Assembly: GCF_002210295.1 (NCBI RefSeq)
Contig: NZ_MWQH01000007.1
Coordinates: forward strand, 62,001-126,000
From: Fibrobacter sp. UWB5
GTDB lineage: Bacteria > Fibrobacterota > Fibrobacteria > Fibrobacterales > Fibrobacteraceae
DNA: 64,000 bases
Direction: 5' to 3'
The notes below the pieces were generated by a model, which was given only the letters and a program-made list of their open reading frames with translations, did not search any database and had not been told where the DNA came from. The position numbers and the translations under genes were made by a program. This document shows, piece by piece, positions 41,655 to 49,752 of this stretch (the first letter of the stretch is position 1; every line of letters starts with the position of its first letter).

Positions 41655-41683
41655 GCGTTAGGGCTGAGCGGTCTACCGTGAGC

Positions 41684-41711
41684 AAAAAGCCCCAGGCGTT
41701 AAGCTGGGGCT
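41684..41711 (-). terminator. Terminator of the esterase gene (minus strand)
   Basis: Stem AGCCCCAG / CTGGGGCT with a T run on the minus strand (A run 41684-41688), 56 nt past the stop codon. Confidence 0.8.
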
Positions 41712-41766
41712 GTTGCGAGAGCGAGGCGATATCACATTCTGGTTTATGCGATAGAGCCGAGCGGTC

Positions 41767-43284
41767 TTAGAACTGTTCGAAGAACTTGTGTACCTCTTCC
41801 GGCACCCACGTGCTTTCCCAGTTCCAGCCCACGCCCATGTTACCGGTGTCGTGAGCAGTCCATTGGTGGTCACCCGGCCAGCTGCACCACTTGACGGGGA
41901 AGCGTTCATCCACATTCTTGAAGTCGTAGCAGACGTGGCCCGTATTGCCGCTCACTTCTTGCGGCTTTTCGGAACTGGCGTCGGTGAAGTCGCCGTTTGC
42001 GTCGGCCTTGCCGTTACGCTTCAGAATACGCGGGAGGGCGCTGTTCTTGGCGCGGCTGTAATCGCAGCGGCCGTCATTCTTGCCATGGACATTCATCCAA
42101 GCAATCGGCAGGTTCTTCATGTTGTTGCCTTCGGGCAGCCAGATGTTGTAATCGGCCACGGCGTAGGTGGCGGCGGCACGCACGCGGCTCTGCATGTCTT
42201 GCATCAGGGAGTAGCTGAACATGGCGCCGTAGCTGAAGCCCGTAATGAACACGCGGCTCGTGTCGATACAGTAGTTCTCGTTCAGGGTGGTGAGCGTCTG
42301 GGCGAAGAAGTCATGGTCGCCCTGGCCCTTGTTCCACAGGCCGCCAATGGCGTCGAGCGAGACAAAGATGTAGTCGCCGTTCTTGTCGAGCACCTGCTGG
42401 CCGTAATACGGAGTGGGATGGTCGTAGTCGGCGGCGTGGTGCACGAAGTCTTCGCCGCTGCTACCGTAGCAGTGCAATGCGAACAGAACCTTGTGCGGTT
42501 TCGTGTTGTCGTAATTCTTGGGCAAGGTGATAAAGTATTTGCGGCTGTCGCTGCCTACCTGTATCTGGAACTGGTCGCCATTTTCGACGCTCTTGACTTT
42601 TTGCAACTTGGAGTTGCTGCCGCAGCCCTTACTCGGGGTCGGCGAGTTGCCGAGTGCGTAACCGAACTTGAATGTTTCTTCGGTAGACACTTCGTTCATC
42701 TTGATCGTGACCGTCGTATCGAGATTCGGGAGGTAGACCTTCACGGTTTCGTAGCCTTCGAAGGCCACGCTCAAGGTGTCCTTGTCGGCGCCGTCGACTT
42801 TCATGAGGGCGTTTCGATTTTGCTTGAAGGAACCCGAATAGTTGCCCGTGGCGTTAAAGCGGATGGTTTCCTGTGCCGAGCCGAGCTTGACGCGGGCGAG
42901 GTAAGTGCCCTGCGATTCGATGACGGAATTCAAGTCCATGGAACCCGAACCCTGCAAGGTCTGTGCGAATACCTGGTTTCCGACCAAGTCAAAAACCTTG
43001 ACCTGTACCGGGGAGTTCCCGTTTTGAGAGAAATTCAAGACACCGTTGGTAAGGCTAAAGCTACCGGCGCTACGAACTGCGTTCAAATGGGCCGATTCTT
43101 CCTTGAAGGTAAATTTGCCTTGTTCGTCGGTGGTGGTGGCCTTGTTCTTCTTGACGAGCTTTACGTCGGCCCCTTGAATGGCCTTGCCGTCTTTAGTGGT
43201 AACAGTGCCGTTTAATGTATAGGCAGATGCGTAGCCGCAGAAGGCCAAAAGGCATGCTGCCGTAAATAGATTAGGTGTATTCAT
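41767..43284 (-). CDS. Secreted CE1-type esterase with N-proximal sorting-like module
   Basis: A 505-residue secreted esterase. The second of two adjacent ATGs (43284) has the better spacing to AAGGAGT and matches the paralog. After the signal peptide (ASA-YTL) comes a carboxypeptidase-regulatory-like domain split by a stretch of about 70 residues that looks like the sorting module seen at C termini here (VKVFDLVGNQVF, GTYLARVKLG). The catalytic domain (about 230-505) is the feruloyl esterase/PHB-depolymerase alpha/beta-hydrolase fold: nucleophile in GFSYGAM (S351), HGKNDG with the Asp, and GDHQW with the probable His. It likely removes acetyl or feruloyl groups from xylan. Confidence 0.87.
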   Translation of the reverse strand: MNTPNLFTAACLLAFCGYASAYTLNGTVTTKDGKAIQGADVKLVKKNKATTTDEQGKFTFKEESAHLNAVRSAGSFSLTNGVLNFSQNGNSPVQVKVFDLVGNQVFAQTLQGSGSMDLNSVIESQGTYLARVKLGSAQETIRFNATGNYSGSFKQNRNALMKVDGADKDTLSVAFEGYETVKVYLPNLDTTVTIKMNEVSTEETFKFGYALGNSPTPSKGCGSNSKLQKVKSVENGDQFQIQVGSDSRKYFITLPKNYDNTKPHKVLFALHCYGSSGEDFVHHAADYDHPTPYYGQQVLDKNGDYIFVSLDAIGGLWNKGQGDHDFFAQTLTTLNENYCIDTSRVFITGFSYGAMFSYSLMQDMQSRVRAAATYAVADYNIWLPEGNNMKNLPIAWMNVHGKNDGRCDYSRAKNSALPRILKRNGKADANGDFTDASSEKPQEVSGNTGHVCYDFKNVDERFPVKWCSWPGDHQWTAHDTGNMGVGWNWESTWVPEEVHKFFEQF

Positions 43285-43287
43285 CAT

Positions 43288-43422
43288 GACTCCTTTTTTT
43301 CACCAGACCTTCTTATAAATTAATCCGAAATGCGATGAAAGTCGCAAGGAAAAACGCCCTGCCCGTGGACGATTTATCTACAAAATGATTTTTACCGAAG
43401 GGTGCCCGAGGGCTGCTATAAC
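43288..43422. other. Intergenic region between the two esterase genes
   Basis: Upstream leader of the 43284 gene; no open frame and no clear promoter box. The next terminator suggests the gene has its own promoter here. Confidence 0.4.
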
Positions 43423-43452
43423 AAAAGGGCGTACCGTTGATGGTACGCCCTT
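43423..43452 (-). terminator. Terminator of the upstream esterase gene (minus strand)
   Basis: Perfect 11-bp stem AAGGGCGTACC / GGTACGCCCTT, loop GTTGAT, 28 nt beyond the stop codon at 43480. Confidence 0.85.
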
Positions 43453-43479
43453 GAGGTTGGAGTGTGTGTGTAGGAAATT

Positions 43480-45015
43480 TTAGAACTGTTCGAAGAACTT
43501 GTGGACTTCTTCGGGTACCCAGGTTTCCTGCCAGCCGGCACCGACGTTCATGCTGCCGTTGTCGTGGGCGGTCCACTGGTGTCCACCCGGCCAGCTGCAC
43601 CACTTGACCGGGAAGCGTTCGTCGACGGTCTTGAAGTCGTAGCAGACGTGTCCGGTGTTGCCGTTCACTTCGGTCGGCTTTTCGGAGCTTGCGTCAGTGA
43701 ACTTGCCGTCTGCACCGGGCTTACCGTTGTTCTTCAGGATTCGCGGAAGAGCGCTGTTCTTGGCGCGGTCATAGCTGCACATCTGGTCGTTCTTACCGTG
43801 CACGCCCATCCAGGCGATCGGCTTACCCGTGTTGGACGGGAGCCAAATGTTGTAGTCGGCGGTAGCATACACAGCCACAGCGCGGAGGCGGTCCTGCATG
43901 TGCTGGGCGAGAGAGTTCGTGAACATGGCGCCGAAGCTGAAGCCCGTTGCGAACACGCGGGTGGTATCGACGCAGTAGTTGTCCTGGATCGTCGTAATCA
44001 TCTGGTTGACGAAATCGTGGTCTTCCTGTCCGTTCCAAGTACCATTGTCATTACCCTGCGGAGCGGCGAAGATGTAGTCGCCGTTCTTGTCCAGGTTCTG
44101 CTGGCCATAGTACGGAGTCGGATGGTCATAGTCCGGAGAATGGTGCACGAAGTCTTCGGCCTTGGAACCCATGCAGTGGTTTGCAATGAGAACCTTGTGC
44201 GGCTTGGAGTTGTCGTAGTTCTTCGGCAAGGTGAGGAAGAAGATACGGTTTTTGCCGCCGACGTTGATCTGGAACTTCTGACCGTTTTCGACGGAACCGA
44301 TCGAGTTGATGGAAGAATTCTTGCCGCAACCCTTACTCGGACGCGGAGTGTTCTTCAAGGCGTAACCGAAGGCGAATGTTTCTTCGTCACCCGAGCCCGG
44401 ATTCACGGAGGAACCAGCTTCTGTGAGTTTGATGCTCACGGTTGTGTCGAGGTTCGGAAGGTACGTCTTGTAGGTGTTGTAACCTTCGAAGGCGACGCTC
44501 AAGGTGTCCTTGTCGTTAGACAGTCTTGCGAGAGCCTTGTGGCCCTGCATGGCGGAACCCGAGAAGTTGCCGGAGGCGTTGAAGCGGATCGTTTCCTGTG
44601 CGGAACCGAGCTTGACGCGGGCGAGGTAGGTGCCCTGGGCTTCGATAACGGAATTCAGGTCCACGGAACCGGAACCCTGGAAGGTCTGTGCGAAGACCTG
44701 GTTACCGACCATGTCGAAAATCTTGACTTGAACCGGGGTGTTACCATTCTGGGTGAAATTCAAGACACCGTTGGTGACGCTGAAGCCGCCGGCGCTACGA
44801 GCCTGCGTAAGGCCGATCGTTTCTTCTTTGAAGGTGAATTTTCCCTGGGCGTCCGTGGTGGTGGACTTGTTTTTCTTGATGAGCTTGACGTCTGCACCCT
44901 GGATAGCCTTGCCATCCTTATCGGTAACGGTTCCGCTCAATGTATATGCTGAAGCGCTGCTGCACAATGCAGCGACAAGTGCTGCTGACAACAGCGTAGA
45001 GAACTGTTTTCCCAT
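43480..45015 (-). CDS. Secreted CE1-type esterase, paralog
   Basis: A 511-residue paralog of the neighbouring esterase with the same order of parts: signal peptide (SASA-YTL), regulatory-like domain holding the sorting-like insert (VKIFDMVGNQVF, GTYLARVKLG), a region binding the two halves, and a CE1 alpha/beta-hydrolase with GFSFGAM (S360), HGKNDQ and GGHQW. C-terminal residues PEEVHKFFEQF are identical to those of the paralog. The start MGKQFSTLL follows GGAGTAAGT. Terminators isolate each gene. Differences near the substrate pocket (MCSYD for RCDYS; APQGND for SLDAIG) suggest different esters. Confidence 0.88.
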   Translation of the reverse strand: MGKQFSTLLSAALVAALCSSASAYTLSGTVTDKDGKAIQGADVKLIKKNKSTTTDAQGKFTFKEETIGLTQARSAGGFSVTNGVLNFTQNGNTPVQVKIFDMVGNQVFAQTFQGSGSVDLNSVIEAQGTYLARVKLGSAQETIRFNASGNFSGSAMQGHKALARLSNDKDTLSVAFEGYNTYKTYLPNLDTTVSIKLTEAGSSVNPGSGDEETFAFGYALKNTPRPSKGCGKNSSINSIGSVENGQKFQINVGGKNRIFFLTLPKNYDNSKPHKVLIANHCMGSKAEDFVHHSPDYDHPTPYYGQQNLDKNGDYIFAAPQGNDNGTWNGQEDHDFVNQMITTIQDNYCVDTTRVFATGFSFGAMFTNSLAQHMQDRLRAVAVYATADYNIWLPSNTGKPIAWMGVHGKNDQMCSYDRAKNSALPRILKNNGKPGADGKFTDASSEKPTEVNGNTGHVCYDFKTVDERFPVKWCSWPGGHQWTAHDNGSMNVGAGWQETWVPEEVHKFFEQF

Positions 45016-45143
45016 ACTTACTCCTTTTTTGGCCCAAATACACTCTTTAAGCCTCATTGCCCTTAAAAATATATTCCGCGGGGTAAATTGTTCCGGAAAA
45101 AGCAAAGGGCTCATTGACAAACTGTCCATAACAAAAAGTTTAC

Positions 45144-45173
45144 ACAAAAAAGACCCCTTTCGGGGCCTTTTTT
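45144..45173 (-). terminator. Terminator of the Hsp20 gene (minus strand)
   Basis: On the minus strand GGCCCC-GAAA-GGGGTC followed by TTTTTTG: a GNRA-capped stem with one G-T pair. A second small palindrome, CGCCC / GGGCG, lies at 45217-45233. Confidence 0.75.
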
Positions 45174-45264
45174 GGGGAAGGAGCATGATGAAAAAGAGAA
45201 ATTTTTACACGATTTCCGCCCTTTTGGAGGGCGTTTTTCGTGTTTTTTGACCCCGTTTTAGGGT

Positions 45265-45636
45265 TTAGTCGATCGTCAGTTTGCGGGCTGCTGCTGTCTG
45301 CTTTTTCGACAAGGTGAACGACAAGACGCCGTTTTCGAGGGAGACCTTGATGTTTTCGGTGTCGATATCGTCGGCCAGGCGGAAGCTGCGCTCGTAAGTG
45401 AACTTGCTTTCCTTGCGGTTACGCGTTGCCTTGACGGTGATGATGTTCTTTTCGACCTGGATGTCCAAGTCTTCCTTTTTAACGCCCGGGAGTTCCACTT
45501 CAAGCATGAAGCCGTTGTCGACTTCATAGTAGTCGGCCTTGGGCGTGTAGCTGCATTCGTTCTGGGCGTTGCAGGCGTTCAAGTTGTCAAGGAAGTTCTG
45601 GATACCGTAGAAAGTGCTCGGAATAAACTGTGTCAT
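45265..45636 (-). CDS. Hsp20-family small heat-shock protein
   Basis: A 123-residue alpha-crystallin-domain chaperone that holds unfolded proteins. Signatures: YEVDNGFMLEVELPGVKKEDLDIQVEKNIITV in part (beta strands 2-5), FRLADDIDTENI, and the A-x-x-x-n-G-V-L motif as SLENGVLSFTL. The start MTQFIPSTF (ATG 45636) follows AGAGGTT; the longer upstream frame is unlikely. Cysteines at C32 and near 37 (NACNAQNEC) are unusual for the family. A sigma-54 promoter lies about 85 bp upstream of the ATG, and a terminator follows. Confidence 0.93.
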   Translation of the reverse strand: MTQFIPSTFYGIQNFLDNLNACNAQNECSYTPKADYYEVDNGFMLEVELPGVKKEDLDIQVEKNIITVKATRNRKESKFTYERSFRLADDIDTENIKVSLENGVLSFTLSKKQTAAARKLTID

Positions 45637-45718
45637 AATTTTAACCTCTTTGGATGTGGGTCCAATCTTTGGCGGTTTGCCTCGGCTTGGCGCCCTGTTT
45701 TTGTTTACACCCACCTAA

Positions 45719-45736
45719 TAGCAAAGACCGTGCCAA
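45719..45736 (-). promoter_or_regulatory. Sigma-54 (RpoN) promoter of the Hsp20 gene
   Basis: Read on the minus strand: TTGGCACG-GTCT-TTGCTA, a full match to the -24/-12 consensus TGGCACG-N4-TTGCW with GG at -24 and GC at -12. Start of transcription is expected near 45710, giving a leader of about 75 nt. A palindrome at 45836-45855 (CGCCCT / AGGGGCG), about 135 bp upstream of that start, lies where enhancer-binding proteins usually bind. Confidence 0.75.
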
Positions 45737-45896
45737 TTCTGCAGGAGTTTTGGCCGTGAAAGAAGAAACGGGCTTTTCAGGAGCGAAAAGGAGGTGCCAT
45801 CCCCGTTCCGGCATGACTTTGGGTACAAAAAGAAACGCCCTCTGTTTCAGGGGCGCAACATCGGGTGTTTATTTTTGGAATTTTCCCGTTTTTTGT

Positions 45897-45902
45897 TAAA
45901 TT
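45897..45902 (+). promoter_or_regulatory. TAAATT -10 box of a probable leaderless gene
   Basis: TAAATT, then AGGGATGA (8 nt), then ATG 45911. The AGGGA could also act as a ribosome-binding site if transcription starts earlier. Confidence 0.45.
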
Positions 45903-45910
45903 AGGGATGA

Positions 45911-47632
45911 ATGCTTATCAAGAAGACTTTCTCCGGGCAGCGGTTTCGCGCAATGCTCCTGACGGCCTCGATTTCGGTGTGTGCCGAAATCGCGAACGTT
46001 TTTATTGATAAAATTGTAGCCGCCCAGCTTCTTGGCGAAAAGGCGCTGGCCTCCATTTCGTTTTTCTCGCCCCTGTTCTCGTTCATCTTTTTCCTGAACG
46101 CGCTTGTCGCCGTGGGTAGCCTCGCCTGCTATTCTATAGAGCTTGGCCGCATGGATCGTGACCGCGCAAACAGGTTCTTTGGACAGAGCATTCTGCTGTC
46201 GTTTGTGGTCGGGATCTTGATGGTGGTCCTCTTTACCTTCGGAAAGGGATTCATGTTCCACTTTATGCACGTGGATCCGGAACTGTTGCAGTATGTCGAC
46301 GAATTCTATGTCTGGTTCCTGGGAATCGCGTTTTTCATGCCACTCTGCAATGTCTTGCAAGAGATGATTTTTGCCGATGGCGATACCCGGATTTGCAATG
46401 CGTCGTACGCCACGCTCCTTATAGGAAACATTGTGCTTTCCTGCTTGCTCTGCACGCGCATGGGCATGTCGGGAATTGCGCTTGGCACCCTGCTTTCGAT
46501 TGTGTTGAGTATCGCGGTACTCTGCCTGCACTTCTTCAGGAAGAACAACAGCCTTCGCTTTGTATGGCATTTCAAGATTGCCGACGTGGGGCGTACGTTC
46601 CGTTTTAGCATGGCGGAGGCCTGCGAATACCTTTATTTCTCTTTGCTGACGGCCTTGTTGAACTTCTACTTTGTCGAACACTTCGCCGTTGAAAAGTTGA
46701 CGGTGCTTTCCATTGTGTACGAAATCGTGGAGGTGAGCGTCATATTCAACGGGATTTGGCTTGCGGCTGAACCGCTCATCAATATTTACCGCGGCGAAAG
46801 GAACGGCAAGGGTATCTTGCAGACCATGCGGTTTGTCAACTGGGCGCTTGTCAAGGAGGGCGTGTTCTTTACCGCGTTCCTGGTGATTTTTGCGCCCGTC
46901 ATGACGCATCTGTTCGGCATTCATTCCGAATCGCTTGCCGACGAAACCGCGTTTGCCATTCGTGCTTGCGCGGTGGGGCTTTTCCCGCTCGCCCTCGTCA
47001 AGACTTACGCCAGTTACCATGTGCACGAACTGCCGCTGCTTTCGTTCGTCTTTATTTCTTTGGTGATGTTCATTTGCCCCTTCGCGGGTGTTCTCGGCAT
47101 ACATGCCTTCGTGGGCGAACAGGCCATGTGGAGCGCCTTCGGTGTCGCGCCCTATGTGGCGCTTGGCGCGAGTGTCGCCATCCATTTGCTGATTCATGGC
47201 AAGAGGCATTTCCCGCTTGAACTCGAGGAATTCTCGATCGAAAATTACTGGTTCATGCATGACATGGAACTTACGCCCAAGAACCTGATTCTTTACCGAA
47301 ACAGTATCAGCAAGCTCTTGACTCACCGCGGCGTGAGCGGGGACGTTCGAATCAAGGCCATGCTGATTCTAGAAGAATTGGGAATGGTGGTTTACGAACG
47401 GAACAAGGGCAAGAAGGTCTTTGTCGAAATCGACGTGAACCTGAAACCTGATAGCCTGACGATGGTCATTAAAGACGACGGAGTCCTGATGGACTTGACC
47501 GACTTTGAACAGCGCGTGACCGATTTGCGCATGTACCTTGTCAATATGTTTATGACGGTGCAAGAAGATAAATGCTATCTGCTGACTTCTAACTATAACC
47601 GTCACGTGTTCCGTTTTGACCGGAACGCATGA
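45911..47632 (+). CDS. MATE-type transporter with C-terminal ATPase-like domain
   Basis: A 573-residue protein. Residues 1-445 are twelve predicted transmembrane helices in the MATE/polysaccharide-exporter pattern (start of helix 1 MLLTASISVCAEIANVFIDKIVAAQLLG in part; ALASISFFSPLF). The last 120 residues are soluble and look like an anti-sigma-type GHKL ATPase: LILEELGMVVYERNKGK (E488, E489, N498) and VIKDDGVLMDLTDFEQ, ending NYNRHVFRFDRNA. The Asn of the usual N box is not in its normal place, so ATP binding is uncertain. MATE pumps are ion-driven and lack such domains; the fusion suggests gating by nucleotide or a partner protein. Its end lies in an 18-bp tandem repeat. Confidence 0.8.
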   Translation: MLIKKTFSGQRFRAMLLTASISVCAEIANVFIDKIVAAQLLGEKALASISFFSPLFSFIFFLNALVAVGSLACYSIELGRMDRDRANRFFGQSILLSFVVGILMVVLFTFGKGFMFHFMHVDPELLQYVDEFYVWFLGIAFFMPLCNVLQEMIFADGDTRICNASYATLLIGNIVLSCLLCTRMGMSGIALGTLLSIVLSIAVLCLHFFRKNNSLRFVWHFKIADVGRTFRFSMAEACEYLYFSLLTALLNFYFVEHFAVEKLTVLSIVYEIVEVSVIFNGIWLAAEPLINIYRGERNGKGILQTMRFVNWALVKEGVFFTAFLVIFAPVMTHLFGIHSESLADETAFAIRACAVGLFPLALVKTYASYHVHELPLLSFVFISLVMFICPFAGVLGIHAFVGEQAMWSAFGVAPYVALGASVAIHLLIHGKRHFPLELEEFSIENYWFMHDMELTPKNLILYRNSISKLLTHRGVSGDVRIKAMLILEELGMVVYERNKGKKVFVEIDVNLKPDSLTMVIKDDGVLMDLTDFEQRVTDLRMYLVNMFMTVQEDKCYLLTSNYNRHVFRFDRNA

Positions 47633-47655
47633 CTAGTCCGGAACGCATGACTAGT
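47620..47655 (+). repeat. 18-bp tandem duplication at the converging gene ends
   Basis: CCGGAACGCATGACTAGT occurs twice head to tail (47620-47637, 47638-47655). It contains the stop codon of the MATE gene (47630-47632), and the second copy holds the stop of the minus-strand TolC-like gene (47651-47653). Confidence 0.9.
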
Positions 47656-48952
47656 CCAGCTTGCCCTGATAAAGTTCCAGAAGCTTGCGTGAAAGCAGGC
47701 TCGTGTACTTGGCGTTGGTGAGCGTGATCTGGGCTTTTTCCAGATTGTTCTTCTGGGTCAAGAAATCCGTGTAGGTGAGGGCGCCTGCGTTGCGTTGTTC
47801 TTCGGCAACGACGAGGGCTTCGGATTCGGCTTGCACCTGGAGGATGGCGGCCTTCCATTGCATGTCGGCGCTCATGGCGTTCAGGTAGAGCTTTTCGAGA
47901 TTGTTCTCGAGAGTCTTCATGTCTTCCTTGAGGCTGACCTGCGATTCGGTCTCGCTGACTTGCGCCTGCAGGACTTTGCTGGCGGTGGCGCCGCCATCGA
48001 TAATCGGGATGTTGATGCCGAGCGTAATGGAATTTTGCCAGCCGTACTTGAGCTGGTCCTTGTAGGCCTTGGACTGCCAAGCCTGCAGGCCCGTGCTGGA
48101 ATTGGCGCCGAGGGTCACGGTAATGGAGCTGCCCTTGCCGGCGACTTCCGTGTTCTTCTGGGCGGCGCGCACGGACACGCTGTCGGACTTGAGTCCGGGG
48201 TGAGCGTTTTGGGCGTCGGCCTTCAATTGTTCGTAAGTCGGAAGCGCTTCGAGGGAATCAGGGCTTTCGATATTGGTTTCAGGGGCGCTGATCTGGAATT
48301 CGACATTGTCGTCCAGTTCCAGGAGCTGGCGCAGAGTCGTCTTGGCGGTGCTCACGGAGAGCTGGGCGGTAAGCTGCGAGGTCTGCTTTTGCAGCACGTT
48401 GGACTGCGATTGGGTCAAATCCTTCTTGGTGATAGAACCCGCTTCGTAAAGCTTGCTGTAGTGCTCGAATTCGGCCTGGGCAAGTTCGACCGAGGCGTCT
48501 GCCGTGCGCAGGTTTTCGCTTGCGGCCAAGAGGCTCATGTAGGCGTTCAGCACGCTTTCCTGGACGCTGCGTTCGGTCTGCTGGGTGGCAAGGGCCGTCG
48601 CTTCCTTGGTAAGTGTCTTGGATTCTACGTTCAGGCTCGTGGCGCCCCCGTCCCACAGGGTGTAGGAACCGGAAATACCGAGGTTCAGACGGTAATGGTC
48701 TTCGTTATAGACGAAGGGGTGGTCGTAGAGCGTGTTCTGGATGCTGGCGCTTACAGTGGGGTAGTTGCCCGTTTTCGCCTGTTTGATGGAAATGTCGGCG
48801 GACTGCTCGCGGAGCTTTGCGGATTCAAGCTTCAGGCTAGACTTTTTGGCCTGCTTGAGGCAGTCTTCTAAGGTCCAGGTGCCTTCGGCAAAAGCCGTCG
48901 TCAGGGCGGCCATGGCGAAGAATGCATTGATGAGGACTTTGGTGTTAATCAT
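47651..48952 (-). CDS. TolC-like outer-membrane efflux protein
   Basis: A 433-residue outer-membrane factor: signal peptide (TTAFA-EGTW), WTLEDCLKQAKKSSL, the usual start of mature TolC-family proteins, and two internal repeats of long coiled-coil helices (about 35-215 and 230-430) with DGGATSLNVESKT and DGGATASKVLQAQ at the strand-helix turns. It forms the exit duct for type I secretion or RND/ABC efflux. No membrane-fusion or pump gene adjoins it; the converging MATE gene is not a usual partner. Confidence 0.9.
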   Translation of the reverse strand: MINTKVLINAFFAMAALTTAFAEGTWTLEDCLKQAKKSSLKLESAKLREQSADISIKQAKTGNYPTVSASIQNTLYDHPFVYNEDHYRLNLGISGSYTLWDGGATSLNVESKTLTKEATALATQQTERSVQESVLNAYMSLLAASENLRTADASVELAQAEFEHYSKLYEAGSITKKDLTQSQSNVLQKQTSQLTAQLSVSTAKTTLRQLLELDDNVEFQISAPETNIESPDSLEALPTYEQLKADAQNAHPGLKSDSVSVRAAQKNTEVAGKGSSITVTLGANSSTGLQAWQSKAYKDQLKYGWQNSITLGINIPIIDGGATASKVLQAQVSETESQVSLKEDMKTLENNLEKLYLNAMSADMQWKAAILQVQAESEALVVAEEQRNAGALTYTDFLTQKNNLEKAQITLTNAKYTSLLSRKLLELYQGKLD

Positions 48953-49031
48953 GCCTTTTAGATGCCTACAGGCTTTAAAAAGTTGCGTTGTGGAGACAAG
49001 ATAACAAAATTACTTGCCCGAAATGTATAAA

Positions 49032-49060
49032 AACAAAAAAGACTTCCGGGGTAGGAAGCC
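49032..49060 (-). terminator. Terminator downstream of tRNA-Val (minus strand)
   Basis: On the minus strand GGCTTCC-TACCCC-GGAAGTC followed by TTTTTTG. Confidence 0.75.
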
Positions 49061-49067
49061 TTTCTAG

Positions 49068-49142
49068 TGGACGGTACTGGATTTGAACCAGTGACCTCTG
49101 CCGTGTGAAAGCAGCGCTCTAAACCAACTGAGCTAACCGTCC
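49068..49142 (-). tRNA. tRNA-Val (anticodon CAC)
   Basis: 75 nt folding as a full cloverleaf on the minus strand: acceptor GGACGGT / ACCGTCC with A73, D arm GCTC...GAGC, anticodon stem CTGCT / GGCAG with loop TTCACAC (anticodon CAC, reads GUG), T arm ACTGG-TTCAAAT-CCAGT. The 3' CCA is not encoded. Confidence 0.95.
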
Positions 49143-49188
49143 GAGGTAGGCGCAAATATATAAAATCTAAATCAGTTTGTCAAGGGGA

Positions 49189-49653
49189 TTAGAGGTATTT
49201 GTCCTCGGCGGCGCGGAGAATGGTCAGGAATTCGGCCGGGTCCTTGGAGGCAATCAGGTCCTTGCGGACGCCACCGTCGGCCAAAAGACGGCTGACAGAG
49301 GAAAGAGCCTTGAGGTGCGGGCCCACGGTGTTGCCCGGGCTTACGATCAAGATGATCAGGTAGACCGGTTCGCCATCGAACGAGGCGAAATCGAGGCCCC
49401 CTTCGATAGTGGCGGCTGCCATGCACATGCGGTCCACGCAGTCGATCTTGGCGTGCGGAACGGCAAGTCCGCAACCGATACCGGTAGAACGGCTCTGTTC
49501 GCGGGTCCAGACGGCATCGAAAATTTCGTCGCGGTGTTCCAATTTGTAGGCACTGCAAAGCGTATCCACGAGCTCGTTCAGGATTTCTTCCTTGGACGTG
49601 CTCTTGGAGTTAATCAAGATGCAATTGTCAACAAATCTTTCGGAAAGACGCAT
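49189..49653 (-). CDS. PTS IIA-like protein (PtsN/fructose family)
   Basis: A 154-residue single EIIA domain of the fructose/nitrogen type. The phospho-acceptor is H67 in GLAVPHAKID, preceded by REQSRSTGIG; the later LIILIVSPGNTVGPHLKALSSVSRLL is the family's second conserved stretch (in part). No EIIB or EIIC is encoded, so it is probably regulatory like PtsN, which answers to the state of PEP. Start after AAGGAAAAC. A sigma-54 promoter elsewhere in the window makes a PtsN-type function plausible, but the two are not shown to be linked. Confidence 0.9.
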   Translation of the reverse strand: MRLSERFVDNCILINSKSTSKEEILNELVDTLCSAYKLEHRDEIFDAVWTREQSRSTGIGCGLAVPHAKIDCVDRMCMAAATIEGGLDFASFDGEPVYLIILIVSPGNTVGPHLKALSSVSRLLADGGVRKDLIASKDPAEFLTILRAAEDKYL

Positions 49654-49752
49654 ATTGTTTTCCTTTTATAATTTTCAATATGGATATTTAGCAAAAAAAT
49701 GCGCCGTTTGGACAAAAATATGCCCTTTGAAACGAAAAAATATCAAAAATGA

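Noticed and set aside
45217-45233. Second terminator after the Hsp20 gene
   Set aside because: A 5-bp stem with the T run on the plus strand, where no gene ends. Kept only as a comment.
46492-46508. TTGGCACCCTGCTTTCG as a second sigma-54 site
   Set aside because: Inside the MATE coding region, with TTTC in place of TTGC at -12.
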